From NCBI RefSeq assembly GCF_020010905.1, contig NZ_JAGJBY010000001.1, positions 744,001 through 808,000 of the forward strand: DNA of 64,000 nt, read 5' to 3'. Source of the stretch: Streptomyces acidiscabies. GTDB taxonomy: Bacteria > Actinomycetota > Actinomycetes > Streptomycetales > Streptomycetaceae. Shown in pieces: positions 1 to 8,215 of this stretch. The stretch's first letter is position 1. Each line of letters begins with the position of its first letter. The notes under the pieces are model-generated. The model was not told where the DNA came from, did not search any database, and worked only from the letters and a program-made list of their open reading frames with translations. The position numbers were made by a program, and so were the translations under genes.

Positions 1-8
1 GACAGGAC

Positions 9-854
9 CTAGGTGTGGGTGGTCTGCGCGGAGGAGCGATCGCCGACCGAGAAGGTGGATTCCGCCACGCTCCCGATGTGGACCTGCGTGGACGGCTCGG
101 GTTTCTGCGTGAGGAAGTCGCGCAGGGTACGGCCGGTCGGTGCGACGTGGGGCGTGACGGCGACCAGCAGCGCGCCGCCGACGACCACGGCGGCGAGCCT
201 GCCTGCGTCCCCGAGCAGCGAGACCAGCGGCGGGACGGCCACCAGCAGGAACGCCAGCGTGAAGAAGGTGGGTACGTGTTCCCGGTCCTGCTTCCTGCGC
301 GCCGCCGACCGCTCGTGGAACTCGACGTCCCCCTCGTCGTTGTGCGCGAACACCTTCCAGCCGGACACGTCGGGCGCGGACACGGACAGCCGTAGCGCCA
401 GGGTCTGCCCCCGCTCCAACTGGGCGACGCTGAACACCACTTCACCGGCGTCCTGCTCCCGCTCGGGCCGCCGGACCACCCCCATCTCCCGCTCCGGCGC
501 GGACGTGGGCGTGGCCTCGATGACCTGAGCCCCCGTCGGCAGCCGGAACCTCAGCTGCTCGTCCTTCACGACCCGGTTGCCGGTGTTCTCGACCCGGAAC
601 TCGATGGAACTGAGCCCGTCGATGGAGACCCCGTTGTAGCTGAGCCGCAGCCGCTGCCGGATCGAATCGTCCGTGGAGACCATCGCGTTGTGCACCTCGG
701 CCTCCCACGACAGCCGTTTCACCGGCTCCCGCCGCATCTTCACCCGCTCGATGGCCACGGTCCCGAGCACCCCGACGACGGTCCCCACGACGGCCACGAC
801 GAGATTCTGCTGAAACTCACTGAGCCCAGCGGCCAAGACCACACCCGACCCCAT
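9..854 (-). CDS. Hypothetical membrane protein with extracytoplasmic-like beta domain
   Basis: Encodes about 281 residues if the ATG at 854 is used; it has a GGGAGGGG ribosome site upstream, while the longer upstream reading has an Arg-rich non-membrane start. A hydrophobic segment near residues 15-36 is followed by a soluble domain with beta-strand-like spacing (residues ~45-190), then one or two hydrophobic segments (~205-250) and a polar tail. The layout suggests a membrane-anchored protein with a soluble domain between membrane segments. I recognise no family with confidence and assign no function. It lies convergently to the tRNA-Ser gene. Confidence 0.6.
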   Translation of the reverse strand: MGSGVVLAAGLSEFQQNLVVAVVGTVVGVLGTVAIERVKMRREPVKRLSWEAEVHNAMVSTDDSIRQRLRLSYNGVSIDGLSSIEFRVENTGNRVVKDEQLRFRLPTGAQVIEATPTSAPEREMGVVRRPEREQDAGEVVFSVAQLERGQTLALRLSVSAPDVSGWKVFAHNDEGDVEFHERSAARRKQDREHVPTFFTLAFLLVAVPPLVSLLGDAGRLAAVVVGGALLVAVTPHVAPTGRTLRDFLTQKPEPSTQVHIGSVAESTFSVGDRSSAQTTHT

Positions 855-1027
855 ACCCGTACGCCCCTCCCGTCGACCGGCGAGGTCACGATAACCACTC
901 GCCCCCCTGCCGGGGTGGCGAGTCGGCGACGACCTTGTGAGGTTCTCCACCCCACCCACCACGCACGCCGCGGCCCCCCGCTGCCGGGTACGCTGTACCC
1001 GCTCCGTCCCAGGTGGAACCGGAGCGA

Positions 1028-1114
1028 GGTGGGTTGCCCGAGCGGCCTAAGGGAACGGTCTTGAAAACCGTCGTGGCAGCGATGTCACCGTGGGTTCAAA
1101 TCCCACACCCACCG
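1028..1114 (+). tRNA. tRNA-Ser(TGA)
   Basis: The acceptor arm GGTGGGT (1028-1034) pairs with ACCCACC (1107-1113), followed by discriminator G. The anticodon loop CTTGAAA gives anticodon TGA, which reads UCA. The T arm GTGGG-TTCAAAT-CCCAC and a long variable arm (GTGGCAGCGATGTCAC) are typical of a class II serine tRNA. CCA is not encoded. Confidence 0.97.
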
Positions 1115-1121
1115 CAGGTGA

Positions 1122-1156
1122 GAAGGGGTGCTCCTCGGGAGAGGGGCGCCCCTTTC
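1122..1156 (+). terminator. Probable terminator after tRNA-Ser
   Basis: An AAGGGG...CCCCTT stem with an inner GC-rich hairpin and a short T run lies directly after the tRNA and before the convergent gene at 1165. Confidence 0.5.
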
Positions 1157-1164
1157 GGGTTGGG

Positions 1165-1599
1165 TCAGAGTTCGTTGTCGTGGGCCAGGTCCTCCCACTC
1201 CAGGGCGCGTAGGCGCTTGTCCGCGTTCGTGCCCGTCGGGACCTCGGGGGTCTGCTGGAACCAGACGACCGTGAGGGTGGAGCGGTGGAGGACGGGGTCG
1301 AGGGCGGGGGAGACCGGGGTGGAGTGGAAAGAGGCCACGCAGGCCACCGGGGGGAGGACCTCCATGGGGCCGAAGGGGCCCTTGGGGTTGTCGGTGGGGT
1401 ATTCGCGTGGGGGTTCCACCAGGTGGACCGGTGTACGGGGGGTGTCTCGTTCCGCGCCCCGCAGCAGGCCGTTGATCTTCATGTCGTTCACGCGGGCGCA
1501 GGGGTAGCCCTCCAGCAGGCCGCCGTACGTGGAGGAGAGCCGGATGTCGGAGAGCTCGACCGCACGGCCGGACAGGAGAACGACTCGGGTCAGGGACAT
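1165..1599 (-). CDS. Conserved-type hypothetical protein
   Basis: Encodes 144 residues from an ATG at 1599, with a weak AAGG ribosome site about ten bases upstream. The protein is soluble, with no signal peptide or membrane segment, and is moderately rich in Pro, Val and Arg; it begins MSLTRVVLLSGRAVELSD. Codon use matches a genuine GC-rich gene. I do not recognise the family. It sits alone between tRNA-Ser and the primase-like gene. Confidence 0.6.
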   Translation of the reverse strand: MSLTRVVLLSGRAVELSDIRLSSTYGGLLEGYPCARVNDMKINGLLRGAERDTPRTPVHLVEPPREYPTDNPKGPFGPMEVLPPVACVASFHSTPVSPALDPVLHRSTLTVVWFQQTPEVPTGTNADKRLRALEWEDLAHDNEL

Positions 1600-1766
1600 G
1601 GTCGGAAACCTTAGGCGTGTCGTGGGCCGGAGTTCCCACTTTTACCCACGAAAGCGCTCCTTTTCGCTACCGGGCGCTCCGATTCGCGCCGTTTCGGGGG
1701 TAGTTCGGGGGGTGGGGCTCGGATCTTGGTATGGGGATTCGGTGACGCTGTACGCCCCCGGCGGCC

Positions 1767-2882
1767 TCACCTCCGTACGCCCCCCTCTCCCCGCCACCCC
1801 GTAAGTCGAGCCGCTGACGCCAGAGTTGACCGCGCCTCCCGTTCCGTCAGCCCCGTGCGGAGCGCTGCTTCGAGCAACTCCCCCGACAGGGCAAGGCCGT
1901 TCTCGTACGCACGGCAAGCCGCCCAGAACAGACGGGTGTTGCGTTGGCCTTCGTGGGCGGAGAGGACGAAGTGGACCAGTCCCTGGCCGTGTTGGAACCC
2001 TGACCCTGACCCCGTCCTGGAACTTGACCCGGCCCCGGAGCCCGACCCGGCCCCGGTGTTGGAGCCCGCCCCGGTCCCCGACCTGGCTCCGGAGCCCAAC
2101 CCTGCCCTGGACCTCGATCCGGCTCCGGCGCCCGACCCGGACCCGGACTCGGCGTTGGAGCCCGACCTGGAGCCAGACCCCGAGTCGCCCCCCGCCCTGG
2201 AGCCACCCCCGCCCCCGAAGCCAGACCCACCCCCGGCGCCGCCGCGAGAACCCCCCACCCACCCCGGCGCAACCAGCAACCGCAGAAGCGCCCAAGGACA
2301 CGCCGCCGGTGCCAGATGCCCCGTCCCCGGCGCCACCCCGTACACCCCCCGCTCCGTACGAGACCCCGGCCCGACCAGATAACCCCCCGCCCCCCGAATA
2401 TCGATCCCCGGCGCAAGCCGCCCCGCCGAGTTGGGGACGACGACCTCCGGCGGCCCGGTGAGCCAGAGATGCCGGCCTCCGGACGGCGTGATGACGACGA
2501 CCGTCGGCGGGATGGTGAAGAGGTGGCGCAAGCCCAACTCCCGCAGCGCGCCAGTGGAATCCGTATCCCCCTTCGTATCGAGGTCGACCCCGATGAGCCG
2601 ATGCGGCGGCAGCCCGCAGGCGATGCCGTACCCGGTCGCCCACGGCGCCATCGCGAAGAGCGCACGGATCCGCGCCGGATCGGCCGTCGCGTCGTACACC
2701 CCGTGCCCGGGGCGCCCGCATTCGCCGTGGCAGGGCGGGGTGCCGGGGGGATCGAGGCGGTGGGGGGAGCGCAGCGCCGGGAGCTTGGTGCGGGACAGGG
2801 GGATGACGGCCAGGCCGCGTTCGGCGGCCGAGAGCGCGTGGGCGAGGGCCAGCGTGGTGGCCTGCCGGTCGGTGGTGGCCAT
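1767..2882 (-). CDS. Bifunctional DNA primase/polymerase (Prim-Pol) domain protein with Gly/Ser-rich repeat region
   Basis: Encodes about 371 residues from the ATG at 2882; upstream in-frame codons look non-coding. Residues ~5-200 match the N-terminal Prim-Pol domain family found in phage, plasmid and actinobacterial primases: an initial ALAHALSAAERGLAVIPL helix and strand, a Cys/His patch (CHGECGRPGHG), the GVDLDTKGD acidic motif expected to bind metal, and the PSGGRHLW motif. Residues ~215-300 are a degenerate Gly-Ser/Gly-Ala repeat (nucleotides ~1985-2230), followed by a helical tail of about 65 residues. Known relatives synthesise primers or extend DNA; many free-standing streptomycete copies have no known role. 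No helicase domain is attached. The repeat length probably varies between strains. Confidence 0.8.
   Translation of the reverse strand: MATTDRQATTLALAHALSAAERGLAVIPLSRTKLPALRSPHRLDPPGTPPCHGECGRPGHGVYDATADPARIRALFAMAPWATGYGIACGLPPHRLIGVDLDTKGDTDSTGALRELGLRHLFTIPPTVVVITPSGGRHLWLTGPPEVVVPNSAGRLAPGIDIRGAGGYLVGPGSRTERGVYGVAPGTGHLAPAACPWALLRLLVAPGWVGGSRGGAGGGSGFGGGGGSRAGGDSGSGSRSGSNAESGSGSGAGAGSRSRAGLGSGARSGTGAGSNTGAGSGSGAGSSSRTGSGSGFQHGQGLVHFVLSAHEGQRNTRLFWAACRAYENGLALSGELLEAALRTGLTEREARSTLASAARLTGWRGEGGVRR
1985..2230. repeat. Gly/Ser-coding degenerate microsatellite inside the Prim-Pol gene
   Basis: On the minus strand this stretch alternates codons for Gly, Ser and Ala in short SGSG/AGAG-type units. 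It lies between the Prim-Pol domain and the C-terminal helical tail and probably forms a flexible linker. Confidence 0.7.
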
Positions 2883-3241
2883 ACCCCCAGTTTCGCACAC
2901 TCGTTCGAAAAACGGGAGGGGGCGCAGACCCGGACGGCGGTACGGGACCCCGTCACCGGCCGGACTGCCGGAACGCTTCACCCCATGCGGCGTACGGGAT
3001 ACGGCCCCCACGACGCGCCCGGGAAGTGACGGCACGCGAAGAACGGTAGTGAAAGGGGTTTATCGACTGGTCATCACGCTTGCGTGCTAATCAGGCCGTA
3101 GGGGGTGGTTGTCCGGGGGTCCGGTGGGCAACTCTGATCTCGCGACGTCGTCAGCACCACCGGGACGGTCGGCCAACTGCCCCGGTAACAGCCGTAGTTC
3201 ATGCAATCCCGGCCCCAGGCCGGGTTCTCTGGAGGAACAAC
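2883..3241. other. Divergent intergenic region
   Basis: About 360 bases lie between the divergent Prim-Pol and secreted-protein genes and presumably hold both promoters. A ribosome site (TGGAGGAAC) lies just before the ATG at 3242. I see no convincing gene, repeat or RNA structure. Confidence 0.5.
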
Positions 3242-3556
3242 ATGGCAAGCATCCGTACCGCCCGCATCGTCGCCGCCGTCTCCGCCCTCCCGCTCGCCGC
3301 CGCTCTCTTCACCGGCGTCGCGGCGGCGGACAACGGCGGCTTCGCGGACGACGGATCGAACGCGGGCGTCGCCAGCATCATCGGCAGCGGCGTGGCCGGC
3401 GACAACAACGGCAACTCGTCCACCACGCAGCAGAACGCCGTGGGCTCCGGCGCGACCAACCAGAGCAACACGGCCCAGGTGAACGGCTCCGCGTTCACGG
3501 CCATCAACCAGGGCAACCACAACGTGCAGGTCACCTTCGCCCCGCTGTGGTGGTGA
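3242..3556 (+). CDS. Small secreted Asn/Gly-rich protein
   Basis: Encodes 104 residues from the ATG at 3242 behind a GGAGGAAC ribosome site. The N-terminus is a clear Sec signal peptide: a basic start, the hydrophobic stretch IVAAVSALPLAAALFTG, and cleavage near VAAA-DN. The mature ~75 residues are rich in Asn, Gly, Ser and Gln with spaced NQ/NG units (TNQSNTAQVNG, AINQGNHNVQV) and end in PLWW. This resembles the strand-turn repeats of curlin-like or other surface-assembling proteins, but it is not a recognisable chaplin or rodlin. A role on the cell or hyphal surface is inference. A strong terminator follows, so the gene is probably monocistronic. Confidence 0.75.
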   Translation: MASIRTARIVAAVSALPLAAALFTGVAAADNGGFADDGSNAGVASIIGSGVAGDNNGNSSTTQQNAVGSGATNQSNTAQVNGSAFTAINQGNHNVQVTFAPLWW

Positions 3557-3568
3557 CCCGCTGACCCG

Positions 3569-3598
3569 GGAGGGCCGGCGCACCGGCACCGGCCCTCC
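3569..3598 (+). terminator. Hairpin terminator after the secreted-protein gene
   Basis: GGAGGGCCGG (3569-3578) pairs perfectly with CCGGCCCTCC (3589-3598) around a ten-base loop, 13 bases after the stop codon. Confidence 0.7.
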
Positions 3599-3713
3599 GA
3601 CCGAGCGTGGGGTGTGTTCACCGGGGTGGTAGACGTCTGCGCGGCGAGGCTCTCGGGCTTCGCCGCGCAGGCGTTTGCACGCATCCCAGCGCGCTTCAAC
3701 TGGCGGCCCGTCC

Positions 3714-3746
3714 TTGACAGTTCAGATGATCTGACGGACAGTCAGA
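3714..3746 (+). promoter_or_regulatory. Promoter with two overlapping palindromes upstream of the chsH2-like operon
   Basis: A TTGACA -35-like hexamer (3714-3719) has a possible -10 at about 3737-3742. Overlapping it are TCAGAT-G-ATCTGA (3722-3734) and TCTGAC-GGACA-GTCAGA (3730-3746), both perfect inverted repeats. The arrangement fits repression by a dimeric regulator such as a TetR-type protein, but no regulator gene is adjacent, so the binder is unknown. Confidence 0.6.
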
Positions 3747-3772
3747 AATCTTCCAGCCGGGGGGAGCGCGCC

Positions 3773-4678
3773 ATGCCGGACGATTCCTACGAGCAACAGC
3801 TCAAGGCGTACGAGGGCCTGCCCGCAACCGTCGCCGGACTCGCCAAGGACCCCGTGAACGCCCCCATGATCCGCCACTGGTGCGAGGCGCTCGGCGACAC
3901 GAACCCCGCGTACACCGGCCCCGACGCGATCGCCCCGCCCACGATGCTCCAGGTCTGGACGATGGGCGGCCTCTCCGGACACCCGTCCCGCACGGACGCG
4001 TACGAGCAACTCCTCGCGCTGCTCGACGAGTTCGGCTGTACGGCGGTCGTCGCGACCGACTCGGAGCAGGAGTACGTCCGTCCCCTGCGCGTCGGCGAAC
4101 GGGTCACGTTCGACTCGGTGATCGAGTCGGTGTCGGCGCGCAAGTCCACGAAGCTCGGCGTCGGCCACTTCGTGACGACGCGCACCGATCTCCGCGTGGA
4201 AACCGGCGAGTTGATCGGAACGCACCGCTTCCGCATCCTCAAGTACGCACCGGCAGCCCCGAAGAAGGACGCCCCCCGCCGCCCCCGCCCCGTCATCAAC
4301 CGCGACAACTCCCCTTTCTGGGACGGCATCCGGCACCACCGCCTCCTCCTCCAGCGCTGCACCGCCTGCACGACCCTCCGCTTCCCCTGGCTCCCCGGCT
4401 GCACGGAGTGCGGCTCCCCGGACTGGGACACGCAGGAGGCGTCCGGCGAGGGCACGGTCTACTCGTACGTCGTCATGCACCACCCCCCGTTCCCGGCCTT
4501 CGACCCCCCGTACGCCGTGGCTCTCGTCGAACTCGCGGAAGGGCCGAGGCTGGTGAGCAACGTGATCGGCGTGCCGTACGACAAGGTCCGCATCGGGATG
4601 CCGGTGACGCTCGAATTCCGGGCGTACGACGAGGAGTTGACGCTTCCGGTGTTCCGCGCGGGGGAGGAATCGGCATGA
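3773..4678 (+). CDS. MaoC-like dehydratase subunit fused to DUF35 zinc-ribbon/OB domain (ChsH2-like)
   Basis: Encodes 301 residues from the ATG at 3773. Residues ~5-165 form a hot-dog (MaoC/FAS1-type dehydratase) domain; residues ~185-295 form a DUF35 domain with a rubredoxin-like zinc ribbon (Cys-x2-Cys, about ten residues, Cys-x2-Cys) followed by an OB fold. Order and length match mycobacterial ChsH2 (about 311 aa), which pairs with ChsH1 as an enoyl-CoA hydratase in degradation of the last three-carbon piece of the steroid side chain and docks the aldolase Ltp2 through its DUF35 domain. The next two genes are the matching ChsH1-like and Ltp2-like proteins and overlap in ATGA fashion. The substrate here is not shown by sequence; another branched acyl-CoA is possible. 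Confidence 0.85.
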   Translation: MPDDSYEQQLKAYEGLPATVAGLAKDPVNAPMIRHWCEALGDTNPAYTGPDAIAPPTMLQVWTMGGLSGHPSRTDAYEQLLALLDEFGCTAVVATDSEQEYVRPLRVGERVTFDSVIESVSARKSTKLGVGHFVTTRTDLRVETGELIGTHRFRILKYAPAAPKKDAPRRPRPVINRDNSPFWDGIRHHRLLLQRCTACTTLRFPWLPGCTECGSPDWDTQEASGEGTVYSYVVMHHPPFPAFDPPYAVALVELAEGPRLVSNVIGVPYDKVRIGMPVTLEFRAYDEELTLPVFRAGEESA

Positions 4679-5055
4679 GGGAAGGCGCCCAACTTCCGCC
4701 GCTGACCATCGAGATCACCCGCACGCTGATCGTCGCCGGTGCCATCGCGTCCCGCGACTACCAGGACGTCCACCACGACCCCGAAGCCGCCCGCGCCAAG
4801 GGCTCCCCGGACATCTTCATGAACATCCTCACGACCAACGGCCTTGTGGGCAGGTACATCACGGACCACTTCGGGCCCAACGCCCGTCTGCGCAAGGTCG
4901 CCATCAGGTTGGGAGCCCCCAACTATCCCGGAGACACCATGCAGTTGACGGGCCAGATCGAACGGGTCGAGGGCGACGAGGTGACGGTCCGGGTCACCGG
5001 CGACAACAGCCGGGGGCGGCATGTGACGGGCACCGTGCAGGTGACGGTCCGATGA
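4675..5055 (+). CDS. MaoC-like enoyl-CoA hydratase catalytic subunit (ChsH1-like)
   Basis: Encodes 126 residues; its ATG overlaps the previous stop (ATGA, 4675-4678), implying translational coupling. It is a single hot-dog domain with the hydratase signature region SRDYQDVHHDPEAARAKG at ~26-43, which carries the Asp and His expected to activate water. Length and gene order match ChsH1 (about 129 aa) of the mycobacterial igr operon. It is expected to form a heteromeric hydratase with the MaoC-DUF35 protein upstream, adding water to an alpha,beta-unsaturated acyl-CoA. The cholesterol-type substrate is inference; no cyp125 or fadE28/29 homologues are visible nearby. Confidence 0.85.
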   Translation: MREGAQLPPLTIEITRTLIVAGAIASRDYQDVHHDPEAARAKGSPDIFMNILTTNGLVGRYITDHFGPNARLRKVAIRLGAPNYPGDTMQLTGQIERVEGDEVTVRVTGDNSRGRHVTGTVQVTVR

Positions 5056-6200
5056 CCCTCGCCGGACGCGCGGCCATCGTCGGCATCGGCGCCACCGAGT
5101 TCACCAAAGACTCGGGCCGCAGCGAACTCCGCCTGGCCGCAGAGGCCGTACGCGCCGCGATAGCCGACGCCGGTCTCAGGCCGACGGACGTCGACGGCAT
5201 GGTGACGTTCACGATGGACACGAACCCCGAGATCACCCTCGCGCAGGCATGCGGGATAGGCGAGTTGGGGTTTTTCGCCCGGGTCCATTACGGCGGTGGC
5301 GCGGCGTGTGCGACGGTCCTGCAAGCGGCGATGGCGGTGGCGACGGGAGTCGCGGAGGTCGTCGTCTGCTACCGCGCCTTCAACGAACGCTCGGGCCGCA
5401 GGTTCGGCTCAGGAGTGACCCGGCGTGAGCCGTCCGCGGAAGGCGTCGCCCTCGGCTGGACCCTCCCCTTCGGCCTCCTCACCCCGGCGTCGTGGGTCGC
5501 GATGACGGCCCAGAGGTACCTGCACACGTACGGCCTAACTCCAGAGGCGTACGGCCACGTAGCGGTCGTCGACCGCAAGCACGCCGCCACCAACCCCGCC
5601 GCGTACTTCTACGGTCGTCCCATCACCCTGGAGGACCACGCGGCGTCGCGCTGGATCGTCGAACCCCTGCGCCTCCTCGACTGCTGCCAGGAGACGGACG
5701 GCGGCCAGGCGCTGATCGTGACGACCCCGGAGCGCGCGCGGGACCTGGCGCGGCCCCCCGTACTCGTCGCGGCGGCGGCGCAGGGCGCGGCGAAGGGGCA
5801 GGAGGCGATGACCGGCTTCTACCGGGGCGACCTGGCGGGACTCCCCGAGATGGGGGTGGTCGCGCGGAAACTCTGGCGAGCCTCCGGGCTGACGGCCGCC
5901 GACATCGACGTAGGGATCCTCTACGACCACTTCACGCCGTTCGTCCTCATGCAGCTGGAGGAGTTCGGGTTCTGTGGTCCTGGAGAGGGAGGGGACTACG
6001 TCGCCGAGGAGCGGCTTCCCCTGAACACGCACGGGGGGCAGCTCGGGGAGGCGTACCTCCACGGTATGAACGGTATCGCCGAGGCCGTACGGCAGCTGCG
6101 CGGGACGGCGGTCAACCAGGTGCCCGGCGCCGGGACCGCGCTCGTCACGGCGGGTACCGGGGTGCCTACGTCGGGTCTGGTTCTTACGGCGGACAGATGA
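5052..6200 (+). CDS. Thiolase-superfamily lipid-transfer protein / retro-aldolase (Ltp2-like)
   Basis: Encodes 382 residues; its ATG overlaps the previous stop (5052-5055). It is a non-condensing thiolase of the SCP-x/Ltp2 type, starting with AAIVGIGATEFTKDSGRS and containing GGGAACATVLQAAMAVATG and the NTHGGQLGEAYLHGM segment near the C-terminus. Mycobacterial Ltp2 (386 aa) cleaves the hydroxylated 17-side-chain propionyl-CoA intermediate by retro-aldol reaction in complex with the ChsH2 DUF35 domain. Three coupled genes in the same order and of matching sizes strongly suggest the same hydration plus aldol-cleavage module here. I infer a sterol-like or other branched-chain substrate. Confidence 0.85.
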   Translation: MTLAGRAAIVGIGATEFTKDSGRSELRLAAEAVRAAIADAGLRPTDVDGMVTFTMDTNPEITLAQACGIGELGFFARVHYGGGAACATVLQAAMAVATGVAEVVVCYRAFNERSGRRFGSGVTRREPSAEGVALGWTLPFGLLTPASWVAMTAQRYLHTYGLTPEAYGHVAVVDRKHAATNPAAYFYGRPITLEDHAASRWIVEPLRLLDCCQETDGGQALIVTTPERARDLARPPVLVAAAAQGAAKGQEAMTGFYRGDLAGLPEMGVVARKLWRASGLTAADIDVGILYDHFTPFVLMQLEEFGFCGPGEGGDYVAEERLPLNTHGGQLGEAYLHGMNGIAEAVRQLRGTAVNQVPGAGTALVTAGTGVPTSGLVLTADR

Positions 6201-6347
6201 TTCCCCAGGGGTCATCCCGTAGTACCTGGGTATCAGCGCTCCACCTTCAGGAGGTGGGGCCAGCACCACCCCTACAACCTGAGGGGGATTCTTCTTCGGG
6301 ACCTGCGGGCGATCCGGACCACGAGGTCTCCCTCCTAGCGTGGAGAC

Positions 6348-6911
6348 ATGACCACACCCGTCTGCACCAGCGCTGCGAACCGCGGGGCGCGGACCACCGT
6401 CCGCCCGGGGTACCCGTCGTTCGCGTCCTACGTCCGGGACCGGCAGCCGGTGCTCCTGCGCACCGCCCGCTCGCTGACCGCGAACCCGTGCGACGCGGAG
6501 GATCTCCTCCAGACCGCCCTGGCGAAGACGTACGTCGCCTGGGACCGCATCGAGGACCACCGAGCGCTCGACGGCTACGTCCGCCGCGCCCTCCTCAACA
6601 CGCGTACGTCCCAGTGGCGCAAGCGCAAGGTCGACGAGTTCACGTGCGACGAGCTGCCCGAGCCGGAGCACACGCTCGGCTCCGCCGAGGACCCGGCCGA
6701 ACAACAGGCCCTCCACGACGCGATGTGGCGAGCGATCCTGAAGCTCCCCGCGCGGCAGCGGGCGATGGTAGTCCTCAGGTATTACGAGGACCTCAGCGAG
6801 TCACAGACGGCGGAGGTGCTGGGCGTCTCGATCGGCACGGTGAAGTCGGCGGTGTCGCGGGCACTGGGCAAACTCCGCGAGGACCCGGAACTGGAGCTGG
6901 CCCGCGACTGA
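6348..6911 (+). CDS. SigE-family ECF RNA polymerase sigma factor
   Basis: Encodes 187 residues from the ATG at 6348 with GGAGA just upstream. Sigma region 2 is at ~24-90 (FASYVRDRQPVLLRTARSL ... AEDLLQTALAKTYVAWDRI) and region 4 at ~120-175 (LPARQRAMVVLRYYEDLSE, then helix-turn-helix VLGVSIGTVKSAVSRALGKL). Both domains are complete. The family is common in streptomycetes, often with a downstream anti-sigma or secreted partner, but none follows here, so regulation is unclear. Confidence 0.88.
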   Translation: MTTPVCTSAANRGARTTVRPGYPSFASYVRDRQPVLLRTARSLTANPCDAEDLLQTALAKTYVAWDRIEDHRALDGYVRRALLNTRTSQWRKRKVDEFTCDELPEPEHTLGSAEDPAEQQALHDAMWRAILKLPARQRAMVVLRYYEDLSESQTAEVLGVSIGTVKSAVSRALGKLREDPELELARD

Positions 6912-6928
6912 GGGACGGCGCTGAGGCT

Positions 6929-7033
6929 TCACGGCGTGACCAGCGCGATGCCGATCGCGAGCGCGCCCAGTGCCTCCTTCAAGGCGTAGTACTTCCGGTG
7001 GAGATGCAGTTCGCGGACGCGGGCGGTGCTCAT
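6929..7033 (-). pseudogene. Internally deleted ASCH-protein remnant (34-residue reading frame)
   Basis: This 34-codon frame has a good ribosome site (GGAGGAGG) before its ATG at 7033. Its first half (ARVRELHLHRKYY) matches the start of the ASCH protein at 21305-21664 (ARVRELNLYRRYF), and its second half (KEALGALAIGIAL) matches that protein's C-terminus (KEALGALAIEIEL). About 85 central residues, including the GxKxxExR ASCH motif, are missing in frame. It looks like an in-frame deletion derivative. Translation into a micro-protein is possible but unproven. Confidence 0.6.
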
Positions 7034-7136
7034 CCTTTGTTCCTCCTCCGGCAGGGCGGCCGTACGCCGCTTGTAGGGTCGGGCCAGGCGGGTCGGCCCG
7101 GAGTCTCCTACACCCCGGGGCGACCCGTCTTGTACC

Positions 7137-7994
7137 TCAGCGACCCCGTACCCCCGTCGCCCCCATGAGCACCCGGCCGTCGGCGTGCTGGATGAGTCGG
7201 GCGGCGTCCTCGATTCCGATGCGTACGGGGAGTGCGTCGAGGCAGACGGCGAGGTGGACGCGGTTGCCCTGAGCGATGTGCGTACGCCACTTTTCGTCGG
7301 CGTCCGGGACGTGCAGCAGGTAGTGGTCGTGGCCGTAGTCGAGCGCGACCGTCCGGCCGCCGAGCCGGAGGCGGTTGCCGATGTCGGGTACGCGCTCGGT
7401 GGTGGGCCGGAGTTGGAGGACGGTGCCGAGTGCGCGTAGGCCGTTCGCGATTGACTCGGTGGTCTCGGGCGGGTGGCTCGGCGGAGGGTAGCCGATCAGG
7501 AGCCACGGTGTGGTTCCGGCGGGGGTGAAGTCCAGCCAGGTGAGGACCGTGAGACCGGCGATGAAATCGGGGCCCGGTGCGGGTGCCTGCGGCGCGCGGA
7601 CCCTCGCCCAGACGACCTTGCCGAACGGGGCGGGCCGGCATCCCCACTCGTCCCCGCAGACGGCGTCCAGGATGAACAGGCCCCGCCCTCTTCCTCGTTC
7701 ACCGGATTCGGGTCGCCGCCTCGGGGAGCGGCGGGTGGGGTCCTGGACCTCGATACGGGCTTCCTGCTCGTCCGCGTCGATGGTGATCCGGATCGAGTCG
7801 CCGGGTTCGGTGCCGTAGCGGATGGCGTTGGTGGTCATCTCGGAGGCGATGAGGACGATGTTCTCGACGTAGTCCTCAGGTACGCCCGGTACGTGGTACT
7901 CGACGTATGCACGTACGAATTTCCGGGCTGCTCCGGCGGAGGAGGGTTCGCCGGGGAGTACGAGAACGGGTGGGGGCGGCGGTCTTTGGATCAT
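7137..7994 (-). CDS. ATP-binding protein, RsbW/anti-sigma-like (AbaA OrfA type)
   Basis: Encodes about 285 residues from the ATG at 7994, behind AGGGGAC. The N-terminal ~135 residues are a GHKL (HATPase_c_2) fold: a helix resembling SAGAARKFVRAYVEY, the N-box-like IASEMTTNAIRYG, and a GRGRGLFILDAVCGDEWG ATP-lid region. The C-terminal ~140 residues are less familiar. In Streptomyces such proteins sit beside XRE (DUF5753) regulators and DUF397 proteins in WhiJ/AbaA-like loci that influence development or antibiotic production. That is the context here: the XRE gene is divergent at 8216 and a DUF397 remnant follows it. A kinase or anti-sigma role is family-based. Confidence 0.75.
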   Translation of the reverse strand: MIQRPPPPPVLVLPGEPSSAGAARKFVRAYVEYHVPGVPEDYVENIVLIASEMTTNAIRYGTEPGDSIRITIDADEQEARIEVQDPTRRSPRRRPESGERGRGRGLFILDAVCGDEWGCRPAPFGKVVWARVRAPQAPAPGPDFIAGLTVLTWLDFTPAGTTPWLLIGYPPPSHPPETTESIANGLRALGTVLQLRPTTERVPDIGNRLRLGGRTVALDYGHDHYLLHVPDADEKWRTHIAQGNRVHLAVCLDALPVRIGIEDAARLIQHADGRVLMGATGVRGR

Positions 7995-8215
7995 GCAGGT
8001 CCCCTTGTGGGAGGCAGCCACTCTGCACATCCAGTGCGTGACGCGAGTGTGGCTGTGTGTGCATTTCGCCGCACCAGGTTGCTCCTCAAGCAGGCTGCTG
8101 CGCAAGCCGCTTCACTATTCTGTAGAAAATTGCACATGCCTGTTCGAGTGCAGGTGACAGCCCCTGAGACAGCGCGGCACACTGTCCGGCAGGACTCGGG
8201 AGGGATGGGTACGAC
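7995..8215. promoter_or_regulatory. Divergent promoter region of the WhiJ/AbaA-like module
   Basis: These 221 bases separate the two divergent module genes. They are locally AT-richer around 8118-8135 (TTCTGTAGAAAATTGCACAT) and contain GCAC(N12)GTGC-like half-sites at ~8135-8154. This is the likely target of the XRE regulator; the exact operator is not defined. Confidence 0.4.

Noticed and set aside
3242..3556. Chaplin or rodlin gene
   Set aside because: The small secreted protein lacks the paired Cys and conserved core of chaplins and the length and pattern of rodlins.
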